Origin: Burkholderiaceae bacterium | Lineage (GTDB): Bacteria; Pseudomonadota; Gammaproteobacteria; Burkholderiales; Burkholderiaceae_D | Direction of reading: 5' to 3' | Length of the DNA stretch: 64,000 nt | NCBI GenBank assembly: GCA_030158675.1 | Contig: JAOASL010000003.1 | Span: forward strand, 62,001-126,000 | Shown: positions 39,265 through 50,636 of the stretch, in pieces | How the letters are laid out: the number at the start of each line of letters is the position of its first letter | Numbering within the stretch: position 1 is the stretch's first letter | Program-made: the position numbers and the translations under genes | The notes under the pieces: generated by a model | The model's input: the letters and a program-made list of their open reading frames with translations, nothing else | Database searches by the model: none | What the model was told of the DNA's origin: nothing

Positions 39265-40122
39265 TCAGTTAGTCTTGGCTGCGCGTTCGGCTGCTTCGAG
39301 GGTGTTTACCAGCAGCATGGTGATCGTCATCGGGCCGACGCCGCCGGGCACCGGCGTAATCCAGCCGGCGACTTCAGCGGTGGGCGCGAAATCCACATCG
39401 CCGCACAGCTTGCCGGCGTCGTCGCGGTTCATGCCGACGTCAATCACCACCGCGCCCGGCTTGACCATGTCCGCAGTCACGATGTTTCGCTTGCCGGTGG
39501 CGACGACGAGGATGTCGGCGTCGCGGGTGTGATGACCGAGGTCGCGCGTCTTGGAATTGCAGATGGTGACGGTGGCGCCGGCCTGCAAGAGCATCATCGC
39601 CTGCGGCTTGCCGACGATGTTCGATGCGCCGACCACGACCGCATGCGCGCCGCGCACCGGATAGTCGATGGATTCGAGCATCTTCATCACGCCGTACGGC
39701 GTGCAGGGCCGGAAGAGCGGCTGACCCGTCATCAGCAGGCCGGCATTACTGATATGAAAACCATCGACATCCTTGTCGGCGGCGATCGCTTCGATCACCT
39801 TGTTGGCGTCGATATGTTTCGGCAGCGGCAGTTGCACCAGGATACCGTTGATTTTCGGGTCCTTGTTCAGCGCATCGACGCGCGCCAGCAGCGCAGCCTC
39901 GGACAGGCTCGCGTCGTATTTTTCCAGCACCGAATGAATGCCATTGTCTTCGCAGGCCTTGACCTTGTTGCGCACATAGACCTGCGAGGCCTGGCTATCG
40001 CCGACCAGCACCACGGCAAGGCCGGGCGGGTGACCCGTGGCGGTCAATGCCGCCGCGCGCTGCGCGACTTCGGCACGCAATTCGCGCGACAACTGGTTTC
40101 CATCGATGATTTTTGCGGGCAT
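39265..40122 (-). CDS. folD: Methylenetetrahydrofolate dehydrogenase/cyclohydrolase
   Basis: A 285-residue bifunctional enzyme that interconverts methylene-, methenyl- and formyl-tetrahydrofolate with [21 protein letters not shown] carries the catalytic Lys region (YxxxK); [16 protein letters not shown] and GRSNIVGKP-like [14 protein letters not shown] are family motifs, as is [12 protein letters not shown] near the end. The start [16 protein letters not shown] sits at 40122; the minus frame stays open far upstream but only as antisense of aceE. Divergent from aceE. Confidence 0.96.
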   Translation of the reverse strand: MPAKIIDGNQLSRELRAEVAQRAAALTATGHPPGLAVVLVGDSQASQVYVRNKVKACEDNGIHSVLEKYDASLSEAALLARVDALNKDPKINGILVQLPLPKHIDANKVIEAIAADKDVDGFHISNAGLLMTGQPLFRPCTPYGVMKMLESIDYPVRGAHAVVVGASNIVGKPQAMMLLQAGATVTICNSKTRDLGHHTRDADILVVATGKRNIVTADMVKPGAVVIDVGMNRDDAGKLCGDVDFAPTAEVAGWITPVPGGVGPMTITMLLVNTLEAAERAAKTN

Positions 40123-40323
40123 GGGAAAAGAATCTTGCAGATAAGTGGAGGTTGGCAGGGAAACATTATAAGAGCGGGGCAAGGATGCTGCGGCATACGA
40201 ACGTCGGGTAACGGCCGGCATGCGCTTGAAGCGCCGTGGTTTGATGCACAGCAAAGCCTCGTCGTTCCCCGGCAATGCGCAAATCGAGCGCGCTAAAGTG
40301 CGTTTCTGCCCGGCGCTGAAACG

Positions 40324-40336
40324 GTGGAAATTCCAC
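40324..40336. promoter_or_regulatory. Palindrome upstream of the aceE promoter
   Basis: GTGGAA-A-TTCCAC is a perfect 6-1-6 palindrome whose right end is 24 bp before the -35 of aceE. The half GAAATTCCA appears again near 40405 in the leader. It looks like an operator or activator site for the pdh operon. It does not match the E. coli PdhR box (AATTGGTxxxACCAATT). Confidence 0.38.
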
Positions 40337-40359
40337 ATAATGAAATCACTTACCGTATT

Positions 40360-40388
40360 TTGAAAAATTACTGAAGTCCTGATAAACT
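40360..40388 (+). promoter_or_regulatory. Sigma-70 promoter of the pdh operon
   Basis: TTGAAA (40360-40365; 5 of 6) with 17 bp to TAAACT (40383-40388; 4 of 6). Predicted start near 40395, giving a leader of about 88 nt before aceE. Confidence 0.6.
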
Positions 40389-40482
40389 CCGCGCGATTGA
40401 AATTCCAGCAGATTTCGCTGTAAGGTGAGGCAGCTGGAATTCTTCCCTGAAACCGGCCAAGACAAGAATCCAGGAGACCCTC

Positions 40483-43182
<2,700 letters not shown>

Positions 43183-43215
43183 AAATTGGACGCTGGCAGT
43201 TAACGCCTAAAAATA

Positions 43216-43248
43216 ATCAATAATCAGCACATAATGCTGATTATTGAT
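43216..43248 (+). other. Perfect AT-rich hairpin between aceE and aceF
   Basis: ATCAATAATCAGCA (43216-43229) and its exact complement (43235-43248) make a 14-bp stem with a 5-base loop, 34 bp after the aceE stop. It is unusually AT-rich for this genome. No T-run follows directly (GTTTCATAAGCG), so it could be an RNA processing or stability element, an attenuator or a protein-binding palindrome. Confidence 0.6.
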
Positions 43249-43340
43249 GTTTCATAAGCGAAAATAGATGGTTTTTTTAATCCTCTCTTAACGCGACAGA
43301 AACTCGCAGCCGCAAAGCTCGTCCATAATCGGGCGACATA

Positions 43341-43358
43341 TTCCCGCAAAGGCGGGAA
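43341..43358 (+). repeat. Small REP-like palindrome before aceF
   Basis: TTCCCGC-AAAG-GCGGGAA, a 7-bp stem with 4-base loop, ends 18 bp before the aceF start. The TTCCCGC/GCGGGAA core is like the short palindromes scattered between genes in many betaproteobacteria. It could affect translation of aceF. Confidence 0.35.
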
Positions 43359-43375
43359 CCAACGGAGCAAAAACA

Positions 43376-44683
43376 ATGAGCCAAGTAGAAATCAAGGTGC
43401 CGGATATTGGCGACTTCAAGGAAGTGGAAGTCATCGAACTGCTGGTTAAGCCGGGCGATATGGTGAAGGCTGAGCAATCACTGATCACGGTCGAATCCGA
43501 CAAGGCCAGCATGGAGATCCCGAGCAGCCGCGCAGGCATCGTCAAGGAATTGAGGGTCAAGATCGGCGACAAGGTGGCCGAAGGCAGCGTCGTGCTGATG
43601 CTGGAGCCGGCCGATGGCGCAGCCGCCGCACCGGTTGCCCCCGCTGCTCCTGCAGCCGCCGCAGCGCCTGCGGCTGTCACCGCACCGGCACCGGCACCGG
43701 CAGTACCGGCTGCTGCGCCGGCCGCAGCAGCACCCGCAGCAGCACCGGTAGTCGCGTCGACTGGGGCGAAGGCGCATGCGTCGCCGTCGGTGCGCAAATT
43801 TGCGCGCGAGCTGGGTGTCGATCTGTCGCGCGTGACGGGTACGGGTCCGAAGGGCCGCATTTTGCTGGACGACGTGCAAGGTTTCGTGAAGGGCGTGATG
43901 TCCGGCGCCAGTGCCGCACCGGCCGCATCCGGTGGTGGCGCCGCACTTGGCCTGCTGCCGTGGCCGTCGCTCGACTTCTCGAAGTTCGGCGAGACTTCGC
44001 TCGAACCGCTGTCGCGCATCAAGAAGATCAGCGGCCCGAACCTGCATCGCAACTGGGTGATGATCCCGCATGTCACGCAGTGGGACCAGGCCGACATCAC
44101 CGAACTCGAGGAATTCCGCAAGAGCGCCAACGAGTCGCTGGCCAAGTCCGGCGTGAAGCTGACCATGCTTGCATTCGTGATCAAGGCCAGCGCTTCGGCA
44201 TTGAAGAAATTCCCGGCTTTTAATTCGTCGCTCGACGCGGCCGGCGAAAACCTGATCCTGAAGCACTATTACAACATCGGTTTTGCGGCCGACACGCCGA
44301 ACGGGCTGGTGGTGCCGGTGGTGAAGAACGTTGACCAGAAGGGCATTGCGCAGATCGCCAAAGAGATGGGCGAGCTGTCTGCGCAGGCGCGCGAAGGCAA
44401 GCTCAAACCGGCCGACATGCAGGGCGCGACCTTCACGATCTCGTCGCTTGGCGGCATCGGTGGCACGCAGTTCACGCCGATCATCAATGCGCCGGAAGTG
44501 GCGATCCTGGGTCTGTCGAAGTCCGAGATCAAGCCGGTCTGGGACGGCAAGGCCTTCGCGCCGCGTCTGATGCTGCCAATGTCGCTGTCCTATGACCATC
44601 GTGTGGTTGACGGTGCGCTCGGTGCGCGCTTCATCGTCTACCTCGGCGACGTCCTCGCGGACATGCGCAGAACCCTGCTGTAA
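43376..44683 (+). CDS. aceF: Pyruvate dehydrogenase E2, dihydrolipoamide acetyltransferase
   Basis: A 435-residue E2 core protein. It has one lipoyl domain (1-78, lipoyl Lys43 in [10 protein letters not shown]) and an Ala/Pro linker (about 80-125). A peripheral-subunit-binding domain follows (about 132-168, [27 protein letters not shown]), then the acetyltransferase domain with DHRVVDG near the end. E. coli E2 has three lipoyl domains; this one has one, while lpdA carries another. The DNA of the two lipoyl domains is almost identical. It lies 193 bp downstream of aceE, with two hairpins in between, and 10 bp upstream of the BPH gene. Confidence 0.97.
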   Translation: MSQVEIKVPDIGDFKEVEVIELLVKPGDMVKAEQSLITVESDKASMEIPSSRAGIVKELRVKIGDKVAEGSVVLMLEPADGAAAAPVAPAAPAAAAAPAAVTAPAPAPAVPAAAPAAAAPAAAPVVASTGAKAHASPSVRKFARELGVDLSRVTGTGPKGRILLDDVQGFVKGVMSGASAAPAASGGGAALGLLPWPSLDFSKFGETSLEPLSRIKKISGPNLHRNWVMIPHVTQWDQADITELEEFRKSANESLAKSGVKLTMLAFVIKASASALKKFPAFNSSLDAAGENLILKHYYNIGFAADTPNGLVVPVVKNVDQKGIAQIAKEMGELSAQAREGKLKPADMQGATFTISSLGGIGGTQFTPIINAPEVAILGLSKSEIKPVWDGKAFAPRLMLPMSLSYDHRVVDGALGARFIVYLGDVLADMRRTLL

Positions 44684-44693
44684 ACGCGCTGCG

Positions 44694-45263
44694 ATGACCA
44701 CCTGCGTCGTCGTCAGGAAAGACGATCAGATTGCCATTGCCGCGGACTCGCTGGTGACCTTCGGGGACACCCGTCTGTCGCACGCGTACGAGGCGAACGA
44801 AAAGATCATCGAGGTCAACGGATCGTACGTGTCGCTGTCCGGCACCACCGCGCACTTTCCGGTGATGAAGAAGCTGTTGACTGAGATGGGTGATGAATGC
44901 CGGCTGGATTCGCGCGACGAGGTGTTCGACACCTTCACGCGCGTGCACCAGATACTGAAGGACAAGTACTTCCTGAATGTGAAGGAAGAGGAAGACGATC
45001 CTTACGAGTCGTCGCAGATCACCACACTGATCGCGAACCCGCACGGCATCTTCGGCGTGTATTCCTACCGCGAAGTGTTCAGCTTCGACCGCTTCTGGGC
45101 GATCGGCAGCGGCAAGTGCTTCGCGCTCGGCGCGATGTATGCCGCGTATGACCAACCCGGCAGCGCACAGGAGATCGCCGGGCTGGGCGTGCAGGCCGGC
45201 GCGGAGTTCGACAAAAGTTCGGCGCTGCCGTGCCGCCTGATCACTTTTCCGATACAAAGATAA
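44694..45263 (+). CDS. Betaproteobacteria proteasome homologue (BPH), Ntn-hydrolase
   Basis: A 189-residue protein of the proteasome/HslV fold. It starts MTTCVVVRKDDQIAIAADS. After removal of Met, Thr1 would be the N-terminal nucleophile, with Asp17 in place and Lys36 in the position of the HslV Lys33. This matches the family called BPH (Betaproteobacteria proteasome homologue), reported to form a double-ring 14-mer. E. coli HslV begins MTTIVSVRRNGHVVIAGDG, a clear parallel. No AAA+ partner is adjacent; there is no hslU here. It sits between aceF (10 bp) and lpdA (12 bp) and must be co-transcribed with the pyruvate dehydrogenase genes. Substrate and role are unknown. Confidence 0.88.
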   Translation: MTTCVVVRKDDQIAIAADSLVTFGDTRLSHAYEANEKIIEVNGSYVSLSGTTAHFPVMKKLLTEMGDECRLDSRDEVFDTFTRVHQILKDKYFLNVKEEEDDPYESSQITTLIANPHGIFGVYSYREVFSFDRFWAIGSGKCFALGAMYAAYDQPGSAQEIAGLGVQAGAEFDKSSALPCRLITFPIQR

Positions 45264-45275
45264 CGGAGCCAAATA

Positions 45276-47045
45276 ATGAGCCTCATCGAAATCAAAGTCC
45301 CCGACATCGGCGACTTCAAGGAAGTGGAAGTTATTGAACTGCTGGTCAAGCCGGGCGACACGATCAAGCCCGAGCAATCGCTGATCACGGTCGAATCCGA
45401 CAAGGCCAGCATGGAGATCCCCGCATCGGCCGGTGGTGTCGTCAGGGAGTTGAAGGTCAAGCTCGGCGACAAGGTGGCCGAAGGCAGCGTCGTGCTGATG
45501 CTCGAGACCTCGGGTGCTGAGGCGGCAGCAGGTTCTGCAGCACCTGCGCTTGCTGTGCCGGTACCGGCTACTGCCGCCGCTCCCGCAGTGGCTATCCCGG
45601 CACCGGCTGCCGCCAGTTTCGCTGGCACGGCCGACATCGAATGCGACACCCTGGTGCTCGGCGCTGGTCCCGGCGGTTACACCGCAGCGTTCCGTGCAGC
45701 TGATCTCGGCCAGAAGGTTGTGCTGATCGAACGTTATGCGGCTCTCGGAGGCGTTTGCCTGAATGTCGGCTGTATTCCGTCCAAGGCTCTGCTGCATGCG
45801 GCGAAAGTGATCACCGAAGCCGAAGAGATGTCGCACAGCGGCGTGAGCTTCGGCGCGCCGCAGATCGACATCGACGCGCTGCGCGGCTGGAAGGAAGGTG
45901 TGATCAAGAAGCTGACCGGCGGCCTGTCGGGTCTGGCGAAGGCGCGCAAGGTGCAGGTGGTGCAGGGCAAAGGTACGTTCTCGTCGTCGAACACACTCAG
46001 TGTCGAAACCGCTGACGGTGCGAAGACGATCGCCTTCAAGAGCGCGATCATCGCAGCCGGTTCATCGGTCGCGAAAATTCCGGGTTTCCCGTACGACGAT
46101 CCGCGTCTGGTCGATTCGACCGGTGCGCTCGAACTGCGCCAGATCCCGAAGCGTATGCTGGTGATTGGCGGCGGCATCATCGGCCTTGAGATGGCCTGTG
46201 TGTATGACGCGCTGGGCGCGAAGGTGTCAGTAGTCGAATTCGCCGATGGCCTGATTCCAGCCGCCGACCGCGACATCGTCAAGCCGCTGCATAAGCGCAT
46301 CGAGAAGCGCTATGAAGCGATCATGCTGAAGACCAAGGTCACGAAGCTGGAAGCGCAGGCCGACGGCCTGGTCGCCACCTTTGAGGGTGACAATGCGCCG
46401 ACCGGACCGCAGAAGTACGACATGGTGCTGCTGGCTGTCGGTCGCCGCCCGAACGGCACAGAGATCGCGGCCGACAAGGCTGGCGTGATCGTCAACGAGC
46501 GCGGCTTCATTCCGGTCGACCGGCAACAGCGCACAAATGTGCCGCATATCTTCGCGATCGGCGATATCTGCGGCGATCCGATGCTGGCGCACAAGGCGAC
46601 CAACGAAGCGAAGGTTGCGGCCGAAGTGCTCGCTGGCCACAAGGTCGAGTTCGATGCGATGACGATTCCGTCGGTCGCTTACACCGACCCGGAAATTGCA
46701 TGGATGGGCGTCACCGAAGCCGAGGCCAAGGCCAAGGGCATCCCCTATGAAAAGGCCAACTTCCCGTGGGCCGCCAGCGGGCGTGCGCTGGCGATGGGGC
46801 GCGATGACGGCGTCACCAAGCTGTTGTGGGATCCGACCACCAAACGCATTATCGGCGCCGGTATTGTCGGCGTGAACGCCGGCGAACTGCTGGCCGAGAC
46901 GGTGCTGGCGATGGAAATGGGCGCTGACCTTGAAGATCTCGCGCTGACCGTGCACGCGCATCCGACACTGTCGGAGACGCCAATGTTCGCGGCGGAGATG
47001 GGCTTGGGAACGATTACGGACTTGTATATTCCGCCGAAGAAGTAA
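45276..47045 (+). CDS. lpdA: Dihydrolipoamide dehydrogenase with N-terminal lipoyl domain (E3)
   Basis: A 589-residue E3 flavoprotein that reoxidises the dihydrolipoyl arm with NAD. An extra N-terminal lipoyl domain (1-78, Lys43 in [10 protein letters not shown]) and an Ala/Pro linker precede the FAD domain (VLGAGPGGYTAAFRAAD). The redox disulfide Cys161/Cys166 is in GGVCLNVGCIPSKA. An NAD fold with GGGIIGLEMACVY follows, and the C-terminal interface domain has VHAHPTLSET with the catalytic His. The lipoyl-domain form is known in Neisseria and other betaproteobacteria. Last gene of the pdh operon, followed by a strong terminator. Confidence 0.97.
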   Translation: MSLIEIKVPDIGDFKEVEVIELLVKPGDTIKPEQSLITVESDKASMEIPASAGGVVRELKVKLGDKVAEGSVVLMLETSGAEAAAGSAAPALAVPVPATAAAPAVAIPAPAAASFAGTADIECDTLVLGAGPGGYTAAFRAADLGQKVVLIERYAALGGVCLNVGCIPSKALLHAAKVITEAEEMSHSGVSFGAPQIDIDALRGWKEGVIKKLTGGLSGLAKARKVQVVQGKGTFSSSNTLSVETADGAKTIAFKSAIIAAGSSVAKIPGFPYDDPRLVDSTGALELRQIPKRMLVIGGGIIGLEMACVYDALGAKVSVVEFADGLIPAADRDIVKPLHKRIEKRYEAIMLKTKVTKLEAQADGLVATFEGDNAPTGPQKYDMVLLAVGRRPNGTEIAADKAGVIVNERGFIPVDRQQRTNVPHIFAIGDICGDPMLAHKATNEAKVAAEVLAGHKVEFDAMTIPSVAYTDPEIAWMGVTEAEAKAKGIPYEKANFPWAASGRALAMGRDDGVTKLLWDPTTKRIIGAGIVGVNAGELLAETVLAMEMGADLEDLALTVHAHPTLSETPMFAAEMGLGTITDLYIPPKK

Positions 47046-47060
47046 CCCGAAGTTATCGAA

Positions 47061-47093
47061 AAAAATCGGCCCGCTATGCGGGTCGATTTTTTT
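47061..47093 (+). terminator. Intrinsic terminator of the pdh operon
   Basis: ATCGGCCCGC (47065-47074) pairs with GCGGGTCGAT (47078-47087) across TAT with one G-T pair, flanked by A-run and TTTTTTT. It starts 15 bp after the lpdA stop. Confidence 0.92.
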
Positions 47094-47282
47094 GTGTTCA
47101 CGTCATACCAAATGCCGTGGCCATGACGAACTCTTCGAGGTTCTCCGCAACTCTACAAGGAGTGGCTGAGGTTCCGGGAAGGGTGCCATCGCGCGGATCG
47201 TTTTTGCGGGGATGGCCAGCGATGATTCGACACCGCCAAATCACCTTGTGCCCATTAGCCGGACGCTTTGAGGAGATGCGGC

Positions 47283-48230
47283 ATGCGAAACAGCTCTGGT
47301 GTAAACCTGGGTCAAACGACATTAGCCATAGCGGCGCAGAGTTTGAAAGGGCGCGGCGCCATCGAGTTATCGAATGTTTTTACAAATGATACCGGCACCG
47401 ATAAGAATTTGTTCGTGCGCTCTGGCAGCCGACTTCAGGGGGTGCTTGGTCATCTCTCGGGGAAAAAGACGCGCGAAGCGTACGCGGCGCAGGTTTGCGG
47501 CAAGCTGACGCAGGTATTCGGAAATGAATTGACCGCAGAGCTCGTGCGGGATGTCCGAGCGAAGATCATTAAAACCGGCAGTTTGAAGGGAGATTTTCTG
47601 GCACAGAAACTCGACGCTTTGCGCGATGTGCATGCGGCGAACAAAGGGCAGAAGCTGCGCATCCAGATCGGCTCACCTATGCAGGTTCGATCGGATTGCT
47701 GCATTGCAGGTTTTGCTTCGGCGAACACGGCAATGCAGGAAATGTTTAAGGGCGCAGCCCCCAACCCTAAAGACTGGCTGTCGGCCAACTTGCTCAGTGC
47801 CTGGGGCAATAAAGACGGAAACTTCGGCGGCGACACTGCGTTGAGTCGCGAATTCCACTTTACCGGTAGCTCATTGAAGAAACTCGTCAGCCTGCGTGAA
47901 TGTGGCGATCCGGCATGGAGCCAGCGTCAACCTGGCGATATGTACGACTTGATTCATCAGGCGATCGGCGATTCAACCGGCGCGATTGTCATCGAGCCGC
48001 AGCCGGATCGGGTCGAGAACGGCGTGCCCAGATACACCGATGATGGCCTCAGGGAGCAACTCAGGGCTGCGCGAGATCGTGGGAATGAAGCGGCGAACCA
48101 ACGAGTCGATCGGGTGATTACCTTTGTGTCACCGGATAGCGAATTGCTTGAACGTATTCAGCGACTGACTCCGGAAGTGGCTAACGAGCCCGTCCCGCCG
48201 ACGTCTTTTAGCCCGCCCGGAATGCTGTAG
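47283..48230 (+). CDS. Unknown protein, first of a tandem paralogous pair
   Basis: A 315-residue protein with no family I recognise. It is cytoplasmic-looking, with no signal peptide and no membrane helix, and has a Ser/Thr/Asn-rich first 15 residues. Its paralogue follows 34 bp later. Shared blocks include AAQSLKGRG, IGHLS/LGHLSxKxxREAY, the helix KLTQVFGNEL, GSLKGDFLA, GSPMxxR, MYDLIHQAIG, STGAIVIEPQPD and RVITFxSxD. The Met at 47283 is chosen because GGAG lies 9 bases upstream and the paralogue starts in the same way (MRN). Its G+C is visibly lower than the pdh operon. No partner gene suggests a function. Confidence 0.75.
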   Translation: MRNSSGVNLGQTTLAIAAQSLKGRGAIELSNVFTNDTGTDKNLFVRSGSRLQGVLGHLSGKKTREAYAAQVCGKLTQVFGNELTAELVRDVRAKIIKTGSLKGDFLAQKLDALRDVHAANKGQKLRIQIGSPMQVRSDCCIAGFASANTAMQEMFKGAAPNPKDWLSANLLSAWGNKDGNFGGDTALSREFHFTGSSLKKLVSLRECGDPAWSQRQPGDMYDLIHQAIGDSTGAIVIEPQPDRVENGVPRYTDDGLREQLRAARDRGNEAANQRVDRVITFVSPDSELLERIQRLTPEVANEPVPPTSFSPPGML

Positions 48231-48264
48231 GGTTTGAATGAAGAGAGTTGGCGGGAGGTTCGGT

Positions 48265-49311
48265 ATGCGAAATAAACCAATGATCACTCTGAGCCAAACA
48301 AACATTGCTGCTGCGGCGCAGAGCCTGAAAGGTCGAGGGACGATCGAGTTGTCCGATGTTGGTAATACGGGCACGCCGCCGTGTAAGGCGGTATTCATAA
48401 GATCGCGCCCTCCGTTGCAATGGTTGATCGGCCATCTCTCAAGAACCAAGAGTCGCGAAGCGTATGCGGACCAGGTGGAAGCCAAACTGAAGCAGGTACT
48501 GGGCGACGACGTTCCGACACAGCTTTTACAGAATATTCGAACGCAGATCATCAAAGTCGGCAGTTTGCAGGGAAATTTCCTGGCACGGAATCTGGAAGCG
48601 CTGCATAACGGCGGAGTGCTGGTGCCGGTCGGGAGCAAGCCAGGCGCGGCAGAGAACAAGGGACAGCAGGTGCGCATTATGACCGGCTCACCTATGGACA
48701 TTCGAGCGGATCGCTGTCTTGTCAGTTTCGACACGGCTGACGAGGCAATGAAAACTGTCGCCGACAACCGCATGTCGACCAAGCGGGACGATATGTCTGC
48801 GATGCAGCTTGGGCTATGGGCAAACAAAGAAGGCACATTTGAAAATGATGCAGAGCTGACCTTCAAATTCACTGCCGGATTTTCGTCAGCAAAAGAACTG
48901 TTGAGTTTTCGTGGCAGTAATGAGCTGCATAACGGCGAGCGTAATACCAACGATATGTATCAGCTGATCCGAGTCGGCATTGGGAAATCGACTGGCGCAA
49001 TCGTCATCGAGCCGCAGCCTGATCAGATGTTCAAAATGAAGCCGGTCTATACCGATGCGGGTCTCAAGGCGCAAATCAGAGCAGCGCTGGATTGCAAGGC
49101 CGAGGCAAAAAACGGGAATTTCAATCGAGTCATCACTTTCGCTTCGTCAGACAATGCATTGCTACAGCGCGTAAAGGCGCTGTACACACAGGTAGAGAAG
49201 GAAATCAGTCAGGCGAAATCTCCCGATTTCGGCAAGAAGCAATCGCTGCGCGACTCCGGGAACGATTTGGGCAATTCTGACGGATTTTCAGATATCGACC
49301 TCAACAGCTAG
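48265..49311 (+). CDS. Unknown protein, second of a tandem paralogous pair
   Basis: A 348-residue paralogue of the gene just upstream, with an insertion around residues 115-125 (VPVGSKPG) and a longer Ser/Asp-rich tail. It shares the blocks listed there, with roughly 35-40% identity by eye. GGGAGG 7 bases upstream supports the Met at 48265. The 48841-48900 stretch has 26 of 60 G+C by my count, far below the genome's usual level. No domain recognised. Tandem duplication followed by divergence suggests a fast-changing family, perhaps secreted or host-directed. This is speculation. Confidence 0.75.
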   Translation: MRNKPMITLSQTNIAAAAQSLKGRGTIELSDVGNTGTPPCKAVFIRSRPPLQWLIGHLSRTKSREAYADQVEAKLKQVLGDDVPTQLLQNIRTQIIKVGSLQGNFLARNLEALHNGGVLVPVGSKPGAAENKGQQVRIMTGSPMDIRADRCLVSFDTADEAMKTVADNRMSTKRDDMSAMQLGLWANKEGTFENDAELTFKFTAGFSSAKELLSFRGSNELHNGERNTNDMYQLIRVGIGKSTGAIVIEPQPDQMFKMKPVYTDAGLKAQIRAALDCKAEAKNGNFNRVITFASSDNALLQRVKALYTQVEKEISQAKSPDFGKKQSLRDSGNDLGNSDGFSDIDLNS

Positions 49312-49338
49312 CGGCCAATCGTGCCGCTTCTGAAAGCA

Positions 49339-49362
49339 GCAGGCACGGGTATCCGTGCCTGC
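49339..49362. terminator. Hairpin between paralogue pair and argD
   Basis: GCAGGCACGG (49339-49348) and CCGTGCCTGC (49353-49362) form a perfect 10-bp stem with a GTAT loop between two convergent genes. The flanking T content is weak on both sides. It probably separates the two transcripts. Confidence 0.55.
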
Positions 49363-49369
49363 GCCGTCT

Positions 49370-50593
49370 TTACTTGACTTGTCTGATCACATCCGACAGC
49401 AGCGTCAGCATCAGATCAATTTCTTCATTCGTCACAGTCAGTGCCGGCATGAAGCGCAGCAGGTCCGGACGCGGCGAGTTTAGCAACAGGCCCTGCGGTT
49501 CAAGGTCGCGTGCGATCTCGACGATCTTGCCACCGATCGGTGCACCGAGCTTCAACGCACGCAACAGGCCTTCGCCGCGCTCGCCTTCAAGTCCATGCCG
49601 GTCGCACAGCTTGAGCAGGCCTTCGCGCAGGTAGTTGCCCTTGTCGACCACCGACTGCAGGAAGCCCGGCTTCAGCAACTCGTCGAGTACGGCGATACCG
49701 ACGGCGGTCATCAGCGGATTGCCGTTGTAGGTGCCGCCTTGGTCACCCGGCTCAAACACCGCGAAAGGCTGGCGACACAGCAGCGCTGCCAGCGGCACGC
49801 CGCCACCGATACCTTTGCCCAGGGTCATGATGTCCGGCTCGACGCCGGACAGCTGATAAGCAAACAGCTGGCCGGTACGGCCCATGCCGGCCTGCACTTC
49901 ATCGACAATCAGCAGCAGGTTGTGCCTGGTCGTCAGAGCGCGCAGCCCTTGCATGAATTCCCGTGACGCCGGGATGACGCCGCCTTCGCCCTGCACCGGC
50001 TCGAGCATCACGGCGACGGTCTTGTCGGTGATCAGTGCTTCGACGCTGGCGAGGTCATTCAGTGTCGCCTTCGCGAAGCCGGGCACCTGTGGCGCGAACA
50101 TCGTATCCCAGCCCGGCTTGCCGGACGCCGACATGGTCGCCAGCGTGCGGCCATGGAAGCTATGATCAAAAGTGATGATCTCGTAGCGGTTTTCGCCGGA
50201 TGCGCTTCGGTTCAGCTTGCCCCATTTACGCGCGAGCTTGATCGCCCCTTCGTTCGCTTCGGCACCGCTGTTGGCGAAGAACACGCGGTCGAAGCAGGAG
50301 TGCTGCGTCAGCAGCGACGCAAGGCGGATCGACGGTTCGTTGTAGAACGCCGGCGACGGGTTGATTACCTTCTTTGCCTGCGCGACCAGCGCGTCCTGTA
50401 TGCATTGCGGCGAGTGGCCGAGGCAATTCACTGCCCAGCCCTGTAACCAGTCGAGATAGCGCTTGCCGTTATGATCGGTCATCCACATGCCCTGGCCTTC
50501 GGTGAAGACCAGTGGCGGACGGTTGGTAATGTAGAGCAGCGCGTTGGTGTCGTAGTGTTCGAATGACTGGTTCACGGCTTCGGGTTTGTTCAT
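49370..50593 (-). CDS. argD: Acetylornithine aminotransferase-like class III PLP enzyme
   Basis: A 407-residue class III aminotransferase. [36 protein letters not shown] and [12 protein letters not shown] are the PLP and phosphate contacts; the PLP Lys is residue 260 in [13 protein letters not shown]. The sequence and length match ArgD, which acts on N-acetylornithine in arginine synthesis and on succinyldiaminopimelate in lysine synthesis. Ornithine aminotransferase activity cannot be excluded. No other arg gene is adjacent. Same strand as the reductase upstream, 43 bp apart. Confidence 0.85.
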   Translation of the reverse strand: MNKPEAVNQSFEHYDTNALLYITNRPPLVFTEGQGMWMTDHNGKRYLDWLQGWAVNCLGHSPQCIQDALVAQAKKVINPSPAFYNEPSIRLASLLTQHSCFDRVFFANSGAEANEGAIKLARKWGKLNRSASGENRYEIITFDHSFHGRTLATMSASGKPGWDTMFAPQVPGFAKATLNDLASVEALITDKTVAVMLEPVQGEGGVIPASREFMQGLRALTTRHNLLLIVDEVQAGMGRTGQLFAYQLSGVEPDIMTLGKGIGGGVPLAALLCRQPFAVFEPGDQGGTYNGNPLMTAVGIAVLDELLKPGFLQSVVDKGNYLREGLLKLCDRHGLEGERGEGLLRALKLGAPIGGKIVEIARDLEPQGLLLNSPRPDLLRFMPALTVTNEEIDLMLTLLSDVIRQVK

Positions 50594-50636
50594 GGTCTGG
50601 CGTTAAAAAGAGTCGGGCGGCAGATGTCAGGCAAAC

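Larger units (their letters stand above)
40123..40482. other. Divergent control region folD / aceE
   Basis: 360 bp without a gene. The aceE-proximal half is AT-richer and holds a perfect 13-bp palindrome (40324-40336) and a good promoter (40360-40388), then an 88-nt leader. In the folD-proximal half I see only G+C-rich sequence and an A/T patch around 40160-40170 that could hold the folD promoter. Confidence 0.5.
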
